64,000 nucleotides of DNA from JBKQVT01 sp963727245 (GCA_963727245.1 CAVSFO010000005.1:62001-126000); one strand, 5' to 3'. Numbered from the stretch's first letter, positions 25,134 through 35,709 are shown. A program made the numbers and translations. The notes: generated by a model not told the origin, from the letters alone.

Positions 25134-26783
25134 CTACGCGGAATAAAGCCGCCGGAGCGCGCGCTCCAGCCGCGCCAATGCGGAGGCCTTGCCGAGAATC
25201 GCCAGGCAGTCGAACAGCCCGGGACCGACCGCCTTGCCCGTCACCGCTACGCGGAGGGCATGAATGATCTGGCCGGTTTGAATCCCCTCGGCGGTGACGA
25301 AATCATGGAGCAGCTTCTCCAGCGTCGCCGGCTCGAAGGGGTCGGCCGCGGCCAGGCGATCTTTGAACCTGGCCAAGAGTTCCGCCGTGCCCGGGGCCCG
25401 CACCCGCTTGTCAAATGCCTTCTCGTCGTATGTCAACTGCTCGTCGCCGACGAAGAAGAAATCGGCGTAGGCGAGGATGTCGCCGGCCACCTTGATCCGA
25501 TCGCCCGAGGCTGCCAAGATGCGGAGAAGTTTCGCGTCGGTTTCGGACATGTCCCCGGACACGGCCTCGCTCCCGGGCACGGCCTGACACCCGGTCCCGC
25601 CCTCACCCCCGGCCCCTCTCCCGGTGGGAGAGGGGAGAGGGAGAAGGCCGGCAGTCTGCAGAAACGGCAGCACCAGGGCCACCTTCCGCTCCGGCGACAG
25701 GGCCTGGAAGTGGCGGTCCTGGAAGGCCCAGAGCTTCTTCGGATCGAAGCTGGCCGCCGCCTTGGTCACCCGCTCGAGGGAAAAGCTCTCGATCAGTTGT
25801 TGCCGGCTGAAGTATTCCGTCTTGTCGTCCAGCGACCAGCCCAGCAGGGCCAGGTAATTGACGATGGCCTCGGGCAGATAGCCCACGCGCTCGTAGAAAT
25901 CGACCATCACCGGGTTCAGCTCTTCGGGCGTGGGCGTCAGTCCCAGGGCCGACATGACCGCCCGGCCGTGCTCGACCATCTGGGCGAAGTCGCGGTTCTT
26001 CAGGTACTTGTCGAGCTTGCGCTTGCTGAGTTTGTTCTTGCTGCCCGGCTCGGCAACAAAAGGCAGATGGGCGTACTGGGGCACGGGATAACCGAGCGAC
26101 TGGATGATGAAGACCTGGCGGGCGGTGTTGGAAAGATGTTCTTCGGCGCGGATGACGTGGGTGATCTGGAAATCGTAGTCGTCCACCACGTTGGCCAGGT
26201 GATAGAGGCAGGTTCCGTCGGCCCGCTGGATGACGTGGTCCTGCTCGCGGGCCCAATCGACCTCGACGCGGCCGCGGACCAGGTCGTCGATCACCATCGT
26301 GCCTTGGCGGGGCATCTTCAGCCGCACCACCGGCCTTCGGCCTTCGGCCTCCCAGCGGGCCCGTTGGGCGGGCGTCTCGGCCAGGAAGCGCCGGCTGTAA
26401 AGAAAGGGCCGCTTCTCCTGCTCCGCCGCCTGCCGCTCGGCCTGAAGTTCCTCGGGCGTGGCATAGTCATAATAGGCGGCGCCGGCGGCCAGCAGCCGTT
26501 CCACCGCCGCCCGATATCGCTCGGATCGCTGCGACTGATAATAGGGCGCATAGGGCCCGCCCACCTCCGGGCCTTCATCCCAATCGATGCCCAGCCAGCG
26601 CAGGCCGTGCAAGATCGGCGCCAGCGCCTCCTCGACGTTCCGCTCTTGATCGGTGTCGTCGATTCGCAGGATGAATTGCCCGCCGTGCCGCCGGGCGAAC
26701 AGCCAGCAGAAAAGCGCCGTGCGGACGCCGCCGATGTGAAGGTAGCCGGTCGGACTAGGAGCGAAACGGGTGCGGACGGACAT
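25134..26783 (-). CDS. glutamyl-tRNA synthetase
   Basis: A 549-residue class I synthetase starting MSVRTRFAPSPTGYLHIGG (HIGH motif), with the KMSKS-like loop in KNKLSKRKLDKYL. It charges tRNA-Glu and, in bacteria lacking GlnRS, tRNA-Gln as well. The anticodon-binding C-terminal half carries an in-frame insertion of about 30 residues (LPSPTGRGAGGEGGTG onward), between the VALVLPFLQTAGL helix and SETDAKLLRILAA. It is translated from a dispersed palindrome at 25599-25641. Upstream in-frame codons from 26828 translate a low-complexity leader and were dropped. The enzyme is otherwise of normal length and complete. Confidence 0.96.
   Translation of the reverse strand: MSVRTRFAPSPTGYLHIGGVRTALFCWLFARRHGGQFILRIDDTDQERNVEEALAPILHGLRWLGIDWDEGPEVGGPYAPYYQSQRSERYRAAVERLLAAGAAYYDYATPEELQAERQAAEQEKRPFLYSRRFLAETPAQRARWEAEGRRPVVRLKMPRQGTMVIDDLVRGRVEVDWAREQDHVIQRADGTCLYHLANVVDDYDFQITHVIRAEEHLSNTARQVFIIQSLGYPVPQYAHLPFVAEPGSKNKLSKRKLDKYLKNRDFAQMVEHGRAVMSALGLTPTPEELNPVMVDFYERVGYLPEAIVNYLALLGWSLDDKTEYFSRQQLIESFSLERVTKAAASFDPKKLWAFQDRHFQALSPERKVALVLPFLQTAGLLPLPSPTGRGAGGEGGTGCQAVPGSEAVSGDMSETDAKLLRILAASGDRIKVAGDILAYADFFFVGDEQLTYDEKAFDKRVRAPGTAELLARFKDRLAAADPFEPATLEKLLHDFVTAEGIQTGQIIHALRVAVTGKAVGPGLFDCLAILGKASALARLERALRRLYSA
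25599..25641. repeat. dispersed palindrome inside gltX
   Basis: A CCCTCACCCCCGGCCCCTCT type palindrome with its GGGAGAGGGG partner, the same family as the intergenic copies at 11008-11162, 12435-12470 and 52145-52262. Here it keeps the reading frame and encodes the PSPTGRGAGGEG stretch. Confidence 0.9.
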
Positions 26784-27206
26784 AGTAAAAAGGGGGAAGG
26801 CGGAAGGGGGAAGGGGGAAGGTAAACACAACAGCGGCAGGGGGCCATTATTCCATGTCGGGCGGCGGGCGTCTAGCGCGGCGATGAAAAGACGGCGTGTG
26901 AGGGACGGGCCGAATGACCGTTCTTTTGACGGTGGCAACGGCGGCAGAAGCAAATCTGGCCGCCAACGTTATCACGTCCGCTATGCCGCTTCGACGGATT
27001 CAGCTATTCTTAGGGACAGTACCCCAAATTGGGCGTTGGCGAAGACCTCTACTTCGCAATAACCCATTTCCCCTCACTTGCCGATCTTTCCGGGGCAACT
27101 GGTGTCGGGGGATCACGATCATGGACGCGGCGCGAAGCATGGATGGCAACGGACAACTCGCCCGAATGCCCGATTAGCTCTGCACCGCACGCGCAGGAGA
27201 CCGACC
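26784..27206. other. 423-bp divergent intergenic region
   Basis: Lies between gltX and the histidine-kinase gene. The first part is low-complexity GGAAGG/GGGGGAAGG. No gene, hairpin element or clear promoter hexamers could be supported. The kinase ribosome binding site is at its right end. Confidence 0.5.
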
Positions 27207-30200
27207 GTGTCGCACCGCATCCTCAACTACTTGCCGACGCCCCGCAACGGGATTGGCATCCTGCTTGGCAGCTTGGGCTTGCTTGGTCTGTACGCGCTCA
27301 GCCAGCGAAGTTACCTTCTTTTCCATTGCCTCACGGAGACGTTTTCCATCGTCGTTGCCCTGGCGGTCTTTGCGATTTTCTGGAACACCCGGCGGTTTCT
27401 GGAAAGCGGGCTGTACATGGTGGTAGGTGTCGCGTGCCTCTTCGCCGGGGTTCTCGACCTGTTCTACATTTTCGCCGTCATGGTGATGTCGGCGTTTCCC
27501 GGGGCGGCCGCGAACATTGCCCTGCAATCGCGGGTGGTTGCCGATTGGTGTATCAGTGCGTCGTGCCTTTATGCTTTTCTGTTTCTACATCGCAGGATCA
27601 ACCAGGGCCGCGCCTTCCTTGTTTACGCCGTGCTTTTGGCACTCGCCCTGGGAACCATTTTCTATTGGCGAGTCTTCCCGGACTGTTACCGGGAAGGCGT
27701 GGGGCCGACCCTGTTCGCGAGAATGAGCTTCGTGATGAGTTGCGCGGCCTTTCTCGCGCCCTCGTCTTGTTGGTCGCCAGGCGGAGTGCGTTCAGCAGGC
27801 AGGTGCTTCGACTCCTGGCAGTCGCGTTGGTCGCGCGTTTCGTGCAGGATGTTGCTTCCGCCCTGGCGACGAACTTAGACGGATTCCTGAAGGTCATGGC
27901 GCACCTCTGCCAGGTCGTTGCCGTGTATTGCGTCTACAAGGCCTTTGTGGACGTGGGATTGACGAGGCCCTATGAGATCCTCTTCTGGAGCCAGAAGCAG
28001 GCGGCCGAGGCGCTGGCACGCCAGCAGCAGTTCCTCGCGGCGGTGCTGGACAACGTGGAATCCGGCATCGTGGCCTGTGACGCCGGCGGCGTGCTGACCC
28101 TATTCAATCGCGCTACGCGGGAGTTTCACGGTCTCCCGCAGGAACCTATCCCCGCCGAGCAATGGGCAGAGCATTACGGGCTTTATCATCCCGACGGAAA
28201 GACGCGGATGAGAACGGAAGAGGTTCCTCTTTTTCGCGCGCTGCAAGGCGCGCATCTCCATGACGTGGAGATGACGATCGTCCCCCGAGCAGGACCGGCC
28301 CGGGCGTGCATCGTCAGCGGCGGACCGCTGGTGGACGAAGACGGTCGTAAGCGCGGAGCGGTTGTGGCCATGCACGACATCACCGAGCGCAGGCGAACCG
28401 AAGAGGCGTGGACGCGGTCGGTGTCCATGCTGCGGGCCACGCTGGAATCCACGGCAGATGGGATTCTGGTCGTCGATCTGGCGGGGCGGATCGTGGAATA
28501 CAACCAACGGTTCGCGCAGATGTGGCAGATATCCCCGGATTTGATCGTCGCCGGCAGAGCGCACGACCTCCTGATTTCCAGCCTCGACGAGCAGATGATG
28601 AAATCGGTCTTACGGGAACTGAAAGACCCCGGCAGTTTCCTGGCTAAGGTGGCTGAGTTGTACACGCAGCCGGAAGCGTCGAGTTTCGACGTCTTGGAAT
28701 TCAAGGACGGCCGGACCTTTGAACGGTATTCGCTGCCGCAGCGCATCGCTGGTCAAGCGGTGGGCCGGGTGTGGAGTTTTCGCGACGTGAGCGACCGTCG
28801 GCGGGCGGAAGAGGCGCTGCGGCGGAGCCGCGACCAACTGACCAATCTCGCCGACAACTTGCCCCATAGCATCGTGTATCAAGTCGCGGTTGATGAGAAC
28901 CGAAATTGGCGTTTCACCTATTTCAGCGGCGCGGCCCAGCGCATCCTGGGCGTCCCCCCTGACGAGGTCGTGGCGGATCCCAGCGTGTTCTACCGGCAGA
29001 TCCTCGAACCTTTCCGGCCAGTCATGGAAGAGGCGGAAAGCGCCGCCGCAGCGGACCAATCGTTGTTCGACGTGGAAGTGGCTGTCCGAGTGACGGATGG
29101 CACCGTCAAGTGGCTGCATATCTGCGCCGCACCCTCCCATCGGGAAAATGGCCAGGCGGTGTGGAACGGCATTGTGACGGACGTTACCGACCGCAAGCGG
29201 ATGGAGGAGGCCCTGACGGCCGCTGCGCACCAGTGGTCGATTACTTTCGACGCCATGGCGGACGGAGTATCCGTGCACGGTCCCGACCACACGATCCGCA
29301 ACGTGAACCATTCGCTCTGCCGGATGTTGGGGAGAACCAAGGAAGAGCTGATCGGGAAAAAGTGTTATCAGGTCTTTCACGGTGCAACTGCCCCGCTTGC
29401 GGGTTGCCCGATCGAGAAATCAAGAGAGACGTTGCGCAAGGAAGAGGCGGAACTGTTCGAACCGACGCTGAACCGTTGGCTGGCGGCATCCGCTTCGCCC
29501 ATCCTGGATGATGCGGGCCGCCTGGTGAAGCTGGTACACACGGTGCGCGACATTACGGAGTTGAAGCGGGCAGAGGAGATCGTGAATAGGGCCCACGACG
29601 AGGCGCTGTGGCAGAGCGACGAGCAACTGCGCCTTGCCCTCGATGCCGGCGACATCGGCACGTGGCGGTATGATCTCTCCACAAGCTTGTTCGATCTCGA
29701 TGCGCGCGACCGCACGCACTGGGGCTTCGACAGGGGAACGGTTTCGCTGGCGGAGTTGATCGGCGCGTGCACCCGGACGACGTGGCCCACCTCCAGCAGC
29801 AACTCGCCGTCGTGAGAGCCACGGCGGCCAACAGGAGCCGTCATCTCCTCGAGCATCGCGTCGTGCATGCGGACGGCGCGGTGCGGTGGCTCTCCGTGCA
29901 GGCGAGCGTCAACTTCGAGGGTGAAGGTCCTGCGCGCTGCGCGGTCCTGGTGATCGGCACGAGCCAGGACATCTCGGATCGCAAAGATTCGGAGCAGAGG
30001 CAGCAAAGGCACGAGGCAGAATTGGCGCACGTGGCCCGCATCGCCACGATGGGGGAGATGGCCGCGAGCCTGGCGCATGAGTTGAACCAGCCGCTCCAGG
30101 CCGTCGTCACTTACGCCGACGGCAGCATCATGCGTCTGGCCAAACAGCCGGACAAGGACGAGCAACTGGTTTCCACGTTGGAGCAAATCAGCCACGAGGC

Positions 30201-30726
30201 CAAGCGTGCCGGGAAGATCATTCGCCGCATCCGGGGGTTCGTCGAGAAGCGTCAACCGCAGGTAGTGGAAGTCCACGTGAACGAGTTGGTTGACGATTGT
30301 ATTCGGCTCAACAACGGCGAACTCGAACGACGGCGCATCCGCGTGGCAATGGAACTTGAGGAAGATCTTCCTCCCGTGCGCGGCGACCCGGTCCAGATCG
30401 AACAGGTGATCCTGAATCTCGTCCGCAATGCCATGGAGTCGATGGACGAGACAACGGAGGGCAGCCGCCTTTTGAGCATCCGGACCGCGCGACACGGCGA
30501 TGTTGTAGTCCAGGTCGATGTGTGCGATCATGGCAAGGGAATTGGCAACGAACCTCTGGAAAAAATCTTTGAGCCCTTCTTCACGACGAAGCCCGAGGGG
30601 ATGGGGATGGGATTGGCCATCAGCCGGTCAATTTTGCAAGCACACAACGGGCGATTGTGGGCATCCGTCAACCGCGAGGGGGGCTGCACTTTTCACTTCA
30701 CCTTGCCGGTCGCCCGGAAGGATTAG
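27207..30726 (+). CDS. multi-PAS membrane sensor histidine kinase, two frameshifts
   Basis: The GTG start at 27207 follows CAGGAGA by six bases. Residues 1 to about 230 hold seven membrane helices (LLGSLGLLGLYAL; FSIVVALAVFAIFW; VGVACLFAGVLDLFYIFAVM), a MASE3-like sensor. About five PAS domains follow, each ending in motifs such as VVAMHDITERRR, FRDVSDRRRAEEAL and GIVTDVTDRKRMEEAL. The kinase core has the phospho-His in MAASLAHELNQPL, an N box (LNLVRNAMESMD), a G1 box (DHGKGIG) and FTTKPEGMGMGLAIS. Frame changes near 27760-27790 and 29770-29780 split the frame, for a total of about 1170 residues. The adjacent regulator at 30730 is its likely partner, three bases away. Confidence 0.85.
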
Positions 30727-30729
30727 GAC

Positions 30730-31347
30730 ATGGCTAGCGGATCTACCGTATTTGTTGTTGACGACGATCTCGGCACTCGGCGGTCCCTAGGCTGGCTCAT
30801 TCAGCAGGCGAATTTGCCCGTGAAGGTCTTCGGATCGGGCCGGGAATTCCTGGACGGCTGCGATGCCGACCAGGCTGGTTGCCTGGTGCTCGACTTGCGG
30901 ATGCCGGAACTGGACGGGCTCGAAGTTCAGAAGCGTCTTGTCGCACGAGGCATCAGCCTGCCCATTATCTTCCTGACTGCCCACGGCAACGTGCCGACGT
31001 GTTCGCAGGCATTCAAGGCGGGGGCCTTTGAATTCCTGGAGAAACCTGTCGACGGCGAGGTTCTTCTCACTCATGTCCAAAAGGCCCTCTCGCGCGATGC
31101 CCAGCAGAGGCAAGACCCCGCAACCTCCAAGTTCTCCGCCCGCGTGAGCCTGCTAACCCGGAGCGAGCGGGAAGTCTTCAACCTGCTCATTGCCGGCAAG
31201 AGCCTTAAAGAAATCGCGATCGCCAGGACCGTCACGGTCCAAACCGCTTGGAAGCAACGCGTGGCCGTCCTGAGGAAAATGCGCGTCGAGAACGACATCG
31301 AACTGGCCGGCCTCGCAGCCCAGTGGTTGTACGAACAGCGCCGATAA
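30730..31347 (+). CDS. FixJ-type response regulator (REC-LuxR HTH)
   Basis: A 205-residue protein. The receiver has the acidic pair in FVVDDDLGTRR, the phospho-acceptor Asp in GCLVLDLRMPELDGLE, the Thr in FLTAHGNVPTC and the Lys in FLEKPVD. The C-terminal LuxR-type helix-turn-helix is LTRSEREVFNLLIAGKSLKE, with a recognition helix TVQTAWKQRVAVLRKM that has Trp where FixJ proteins usually have Val-His. It follows the kinase gene directly. Its closest relative in the window is the regulator at 45911-46564. Targets are unknown. Confidence 0.92.
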   Translation: MASGSTVFVVDDDLGTRRSLGWLIQQANLPVKVFGSGREFLDGCDADQAGCLVLDLRMPELDGLEVQKRLVARGISLPIIFLTAHGNVPTCSQAFKAGAFEFLEKPVDGEVLLTHVQKALSRDAQQRQDPATSKFSARVSLLTRSEREVFNLLIAGKSLKEIAIARTVTVQTAWKQRVAVLRKMRVENDIELAGLAAQWLYEQRR

Positions 31348-31497
31348 GGCCCGCCGCCGGCGTTTGCGCTTGTCAAATAATGACATACCGCGTCCCGAGA
31401 ACGTAGGCAACACTTCCACCAGCGGTAGTCGCGACGGGGAGCGAAGAGGCGCCACCCCAACAGCGAGTTGCGAGTCAACCGTGGGGTGGAGGCTGGT

Positions 31498-33070
31498 ATG
31501 GATCCGATGGTCGTCGATCTGCTGTATGGCTTGGTCTCCGTCTTTCTGGGGGCGGCGGGCGCATGGTGGCTGTGTTGGCGGCACTTCAGCCGCCAAGGCG
31601 GCAAACAAGGCATCCTGAAGGCCCGCCACGCCACCGAAGTCTTAATTCGCCTGCGCGACCTGGCGACGCGCGTGGCCGTCGACGTGGAGGAGCACAGCAG
31701 CCAGGTGGAAGAGATCAACGACAAGTTAACGTCGGCCAACGGTGCCGAGCCGGCGTTGATCGTCACTGTGGTGGCGGAGCTGATCCAGGCCAACCAGCAG
31801 ATCCATGAGCGACTTACCTCGACGGAGAACAAGCTCCGCGAACAGGCCGAGCAGATTCAAATCAACGCGGTCGAGGCCCGCACCGATTCTCTCACGTTGC
31901 TGGCGAACCGCCGCGCGTTTGATGACGAACTGGACCGCCGCGTCGCCGAGTTCTGCCGTCACGGCCGGCCCTTCTCGCTGCTGATGGCCGACGTGGACCG
32001 ATTCAAAAAAGTCAACGATATGCACGGTCATCAGGCCGGCGACGAGGTGTTGCGGGGCGTGGCCCGGTTGCTCCGCCGGAAGATGCGAGAAATGGACCTC
32101 GTGGCCCGTTATGGCGGCGAGGAGTTTGCAATCATACTTCCGGAGACCAACCTGGAAGACGCCTGCAAGGCAGCCGTGCGGACCTGCGAGGCGATTGAGA
32201 AGGCCCACTTCCGCCACGAAGGGAGGGAACTTCGGGTAACAGCGAGTTTCGGCGTCGCGGCGGCGGCGGGCAGCAGCGATGGCGCCGCACTGCTTACCCG
32301 CGCCGACGCGGCCCTCTACTCGGCTAAGGAAGGCGGCCGCAATTGCGTTTACCGGCATGATGGAGATGCCGCTTGCCGGGTCGTCGTTGACAAGCAACCG
32401 GCACGTCCGGCGCCGTTGGACCAAGGGCAGGGCGGCCCCGTGCCGGGCGAGCAAGAAAAGGGCGGCGCAACCCAACGCAGCCTCGGATGCCAAAGCCACC
32501 GAAGCGGGACCCGATCTCGCCCGCGCCCTGGACTTGGGCATGCTTTTGAATCTCCCCGGCCGAACCGCCTTCTGCCAACAGGTCCGAAACCGGATGGCCG
32601 AGTTGAAGCGGGGTGGCCCAACCTTTTCCATCGTCCTGATCGAGGTGAATCAATACGACGAGGGCGACGACGAACGCGGCCGGCGAGCACGCGAGGTTGC
32701 TGCGCTGGCGGCAAGCGAGTTTCTCGTCACGACCATCCGCGAAACGCAGGTTGTCGGCCGCTACGGTCCCGGCTGCTTCGCCATGCTGTTGCCGAGGGTC
32801 GGCCTTGCTGACGCAATCCGCCTGGCCGAACGCCTGCGCCGAGGATTCTCCCAGTGCAGCCCCCTGGCGCAAGGTGAGCAGCCGAGGCTCACGTTGAGCG
32901 TCGGCGTCGTACAAGTTATGGAGAGCGACGATTCCATCTCCGTGTTAACGCGAGCCGAAGCAGCCCTGGATGCCGCGGATCGCCGCGGAGGTGACCGGGC
33001 GTATTGCCACGACGGCGAGCGATGCGCCCCCGTCACCGCGATGCTGGAGGCCATGGACTACCTGACATGA
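31498..33070 (+). CDS. tandem-GGDEF diguanylate cyclase, frameshifted
   Basis: One N-terminal membrane helix (VVDLLYGLVSVFLGAAGAWW) is followed by a helical linker and a complete first GGDEF domain: TDSLTLLANRRAF, MADVDRFKKVNDMHGHQAGD and ARYGGEEFAIILP. An RxxD inhibitory site (REMD) lies five residues before the motif. After a Pro-rich linker the frame shifts near 32455, and a second GGDEF fold follows, with FSIVLIEVNQYDEGDD and a degenerate motif VGRYGPGCFAMLLP. The first domain should make c-di-GMP. The second has lost the catalytic residues and is probably regulatory. The start at 31498 follows GGAGG. Confidence 0.82.
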
Positions 33071-33186
33071 CCCGGGGGACGCATTTGCCTGGCAAGATTC
33101 AGTTTGATGGGCGGACACTTCCTGATTCTCCGCCATCGCTCGTGGCCTATATTGCTAAGCTGCTGGCGAAAGAGCACAAAGGCCAT

Positions 33187-33556
33187 CCACGGCGTCTCAC
33201 TATCGGATCATACTCATGGCGCGCGACATGGTGGAAGTGCTCGCCTCGCAGCAGACGATGCTCGGGCGGCAGGGCAGAAGCGGGGCGGAGCTGTCCGCCA
33301 GCCGGCTAAGCGAGGTCTTTGCCAGGCAATTGGAGCAATCGCGGCGGACCCTCGCGTCCGGGGCATCCCGACGCTGACGATCCGCTATCGCAATTGCGTC
33401 GAGCGTCCCGCGGAAGTCGCGGCCGCTGTGAATATCTTTCTCGGCAGCACGCTCGATGAGCCCGCCATGGCGGCCGCTGTGGACCCCTCCCTCTATCGCC
33501 ATTGGAGGCGCCGGCGCCGAGTGAAGGGCCGTCGCGCCAAATCACCCTGCGTCTAA
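33187..33556 (+). pseudogene. remnant of a sulfotransferase-like gene
   Basis: Only the C-terminal third survives, in two frames. RIILMARDMVEVLASQQTML and SRLSEVFARQLEQSRRTL read in one frame from about 33199. The segment GIPTLTIRYRNCVERPAEVA, then VNIFLGSTLDEPAMAAAVDP and SLYRH, reads in another to 33556. These match the end of the sulfotransferase-like family common in planctomycetes, in which an Arg-Asp motif precedes the hinge helix. The P-loop N-terminus that binds the sulfate donor is absent, so this is a dead fragment. The TetR gene follows 90 bases on. Confidence 0.6.
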
Positions 33557-33621
33557 TTGGGGGTCCTTGGAGTGGTAGTTTCTGGGATAGATCACGAGAC
33601 TCGTGGTTGACTCTCGGAGTA

Positions 33622-33639
33622 AGTGAGTGTACACTAACT
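33622..33639. promoter_or_regulatory. candidate TetR operator
   Basis: An 18-bp inverted repeat, AGTGAGTGT/ACACTAACT with one mismatch and a perfect AGTGTACACT core, lies 10 bases before the TetR start. Position and symmetry fit autorepression of the regulator and pump genes. Confidence 0.5.
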
Positions 33640-33648
33640 ATCGTCGCT

Positions 33649-34344
33649 ATGAAAGGGGACCACGTGAAAACAGCCTCGAAAATGTCTGGCGAGGATCGCC
33701 GAACGGCCATCATTAGGACCGCCCAGAGGATTTTTGTCGAGAAGGGCTTCTACAGGACGACCACCCGCGAATTGGCCGAGGCGGCGGGAGTTTCCGAGGC
33801 CCTCTTGTTCAAGCACTTTCCCAGTAAAGAGGCCCTCTACTGCGCGATCCAGGTGTCCTGCTTCAAGGAGGAAGGATCGAGGGTCATCGAGCGGCTGCAA
33901 TCGCTGGAACCATCCACGTCGGCGCTAGTGTTCTTAGTCCATGATCTTGTTTCGCACATCCTTGGCGGACAGCCGGAGGAAGACGAACGGTCGTTCCTCC
34001 GTCTCGTGCTTCGGAGTCTGATGGACGAGGGAGAGTTCGCCCGGCTTGGCATTCAGGGAGCACCGTCCCATTGGGTTCAAAAGGTCACGGAGTGCATCGA
34101 GGCTGCAAGAGTTGCCGGCGATATGGTCGACGGACCGATGCCGACCAGTTTGGGGGGCTGGTGCACCCATCAGATAATTGCCGGGTTTATGATGCACTTT
34201 TTGCCCGTTCATCCCGTCATCGACTACGGCATTCCGCGGGAGGAACTCGTGAACCAGGTAATTTGGTTCTGTTTGCGCGGTATGGGTCTGAAAGAAGAGG
34301 CGATTCGGCGCTGTTGCGAGTTCAAAAGCGCGTCCGCGAGCTGA
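33649..34344 (+). CDS. TetR/AcrR family transcriptional regulator
   Basis: About 231 residues. The N-terminal helix-turn-helix is complete: AIIRTAQRIFVEKGFYRTTT, ELAEAAGVSEALLFKHFPSK, EALYCAIQ. The C-terminal ligand-binding domain is helical and ends in a Cys pair. The ATG at 33649 is used here. A GTG at 33664 has a better ribosome binding site (AAAGGGG, five bases away) and may be the real start. The gene lies directly before a MacA/MacB-type pump, the usual setting for a repressor relieved by the pump's substrate. An 18-bp inverted repeat sits just before the start. Confidence 0.9.
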   Translation: MKGDHVKTASKMSGEDRRTAIIRTAQRIFVEKGFYRTTTRELAEAAGVSEALLFKHFPSKEALYCAIQVSCFKEEGSRVIERLQSLEPSTSALVFLVHDLVSHILGGQPEEDERSFLRLVLRSLMDEGEFARLGIQGAPSHWVQKVTECIEAARVAGDMVDGPMPTSLGGWCTHQIIAGFMMHFLPVHPVIDYGIPREELVNQVIWFCLRGMGLKEEAIRRCCEFKSASAS

Positions 34345-34391
34345 AAGATGAATTTTTTCGGCGGATTGGCGTCTGGGCGCCCACTTACACC

Positions 34392-35690
34392 ATGAGAACT
34401 TCCATGAAAGCCGTATTTGCGATTCTTGTTGTGATCGGTGTCGTAGGGGGCGGCGCGGCGTACTACGCCAGGCATTCAGCTTCCGATCCCCCGGTGAGCT
34501 TCCGCACGGCGGCGATCAAGCGGGGCGATCTGCTGTCGACCATCAGCGCCACGGGGAGCGTGGAACCGGAAGAGCTTGTCGACGTGGGCGCGCAGGTCAT
34601 GGGCTTGATCCTCGAATTCGGTCCCGATCTCCACGATCCGGCCAAGCTGATCGACTACGGCTCCGTCGTTGAGAAGGGCACGGTGTTGGCGAAAATCGAC
34701 CCCACTTCCTATGAAGCCGCGCTCGATCAGGCGGAGGCCACGCTGGAAAAATCGCGGGCCGATCTGTTGCAGCTTGAGGCGAAGTGCGAGCAGGCGGAGA
34801 GCGAATGGAAACGGGCCGCAGGGCTGCTGCCGAAAAACGCCATTGCCCCGACCGATTACGACATCGACCTGGCCAATTGGAAGACGGCCAAGGCGAACGT
34901 GGCGGTGGGAAAAGCGACCATCCGGGAGAACGAGGCGGCGCTGCGAATGGCGAAAATCAATCTCGGCTATACGACGATCAAGTCGCCGGTCCGGGGGGTG
35001 ATTATCGACCGCCGCGTCAACATCGGCCAGACGGTGGTCGCCAGTCTCAACGCCCCCAGCCTGTTCCTGATCGCCAAGGATTTGCGGCGCGTGCAGGTGT
35101 TGGCCTCGGTCAATGAGGCTGATATCGGGCAGATTCACGTGAACATGCCCGCGCAGTTCACGGTCGATGCCTATCCGGGCCAGGTGTTTCGCGGCAAAGT
35201 GACGCAAATCCGCATGAACGCCACGATGACGCAGAACGTCGTCACGTACACAGTCGTCGTGACGACCGACAATTCCAACGGCAAGTTGTTGCCGTATCTG
35301 ACGGCGAATGTCCAATTTGAGATGGACCAGCGGTCGGACGTGCTGTTGGCGCCTAACGCGGCGTTGCGCTGGAAACCGCAGGCGTCGCAGATCGACCCGG
35401 TGGTGGGTAAGACGGTTTTGACCAACGAGTCCACGAGCGCTGAGGGCCACGGCTGCCTCTGGGTTGAAACCGATCATGGCCTTGTCCGGCCGGTCGAGGT
35501 TGCGATCGGCGCCAGCGACGGGACGATGACCGAGTTGAGCGGCAGCGACGTGAAGGAAGGACTGCAAGTCATTGTCGGCGAGGAAGGCCAGGGAGACACG
35601 GAGGGCCAAGACAACGAGACTGACAAGACGAGCAATCCGTTCTTGCCCAAAATTCCCAAGGGCAGCAAACCGCCTCCGGGACCAATGTAG
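34392..35690 (+). CDS. MacA-like periplasmic adaptor (HlyD family)
   Basis: A 432-residue protein with an N-terminal membrane anchor (AVFAILVVIGVVGGGAAYYA). It has the barrel-sandwich start GDLLSTISATGSVEPEELVD, a helical hairpin rich in Glu, Gln and Ala (QAEATLEKSRADLLQLEAKC), and the second lipoyl half SPVRGVIIDRRVNIGQTVVA. A beta-barrel follows. It would link the inner-membrane ABC pump to an outer-membrane channel. The C-terminal tail is acidic and then Pro-rich (FLPKIPKGSKPPPGPM). It ends 19 bases before the ABC gene and lies just after the TetR gene, so the three form one operon. No TolC-type gene is visible nearby. Confidence 0.9.
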   Translation: MRTSMKAVFAILVVIGVVGGGAAYYARHSASDPPVSFRTAAIKRGDLLSTISATGSVEPEELVDVGAQVMGLILEFGPDLHDPAKLIDYGSVVEKGTVLAKIDPTSYEAALDQAEATLEKSRADLLQLEAKCEQAESEWKRAAGLLPKNAIAPTDYDIDLANWKTAKANVAVGKATIRENEAALRMAKINLGYTTIKSPVRGVIIDRRVNIGQTVVASLNAPSLFLIAKDLRRVQVLASVNEADIGQIHVNMPAQFTVDAYPGQVFRGKVTQIRMNATMTQNVVTYTVVVTTDNSNGKLLPYLTANVQFEMDQRSDVLLAPNAALRWKPQASQIDPVVGKTVLTNESTSAEGHGCLWVETDHGLVRPVEVAIGASDGTMTELSGSDVKEGLQVIVGEEGQGDTEGQDNETDKTSNPFLPKIPKGSKPPPGPM

Positions 35691-35709
35691 CTTTTGGGAG
35701 CCGCCGCAC

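Noticed and set aside
25101..27062. 653-codon plus-strand frame opposite gltX
   Set aside because: Shadow of gltX; no motif of its own.
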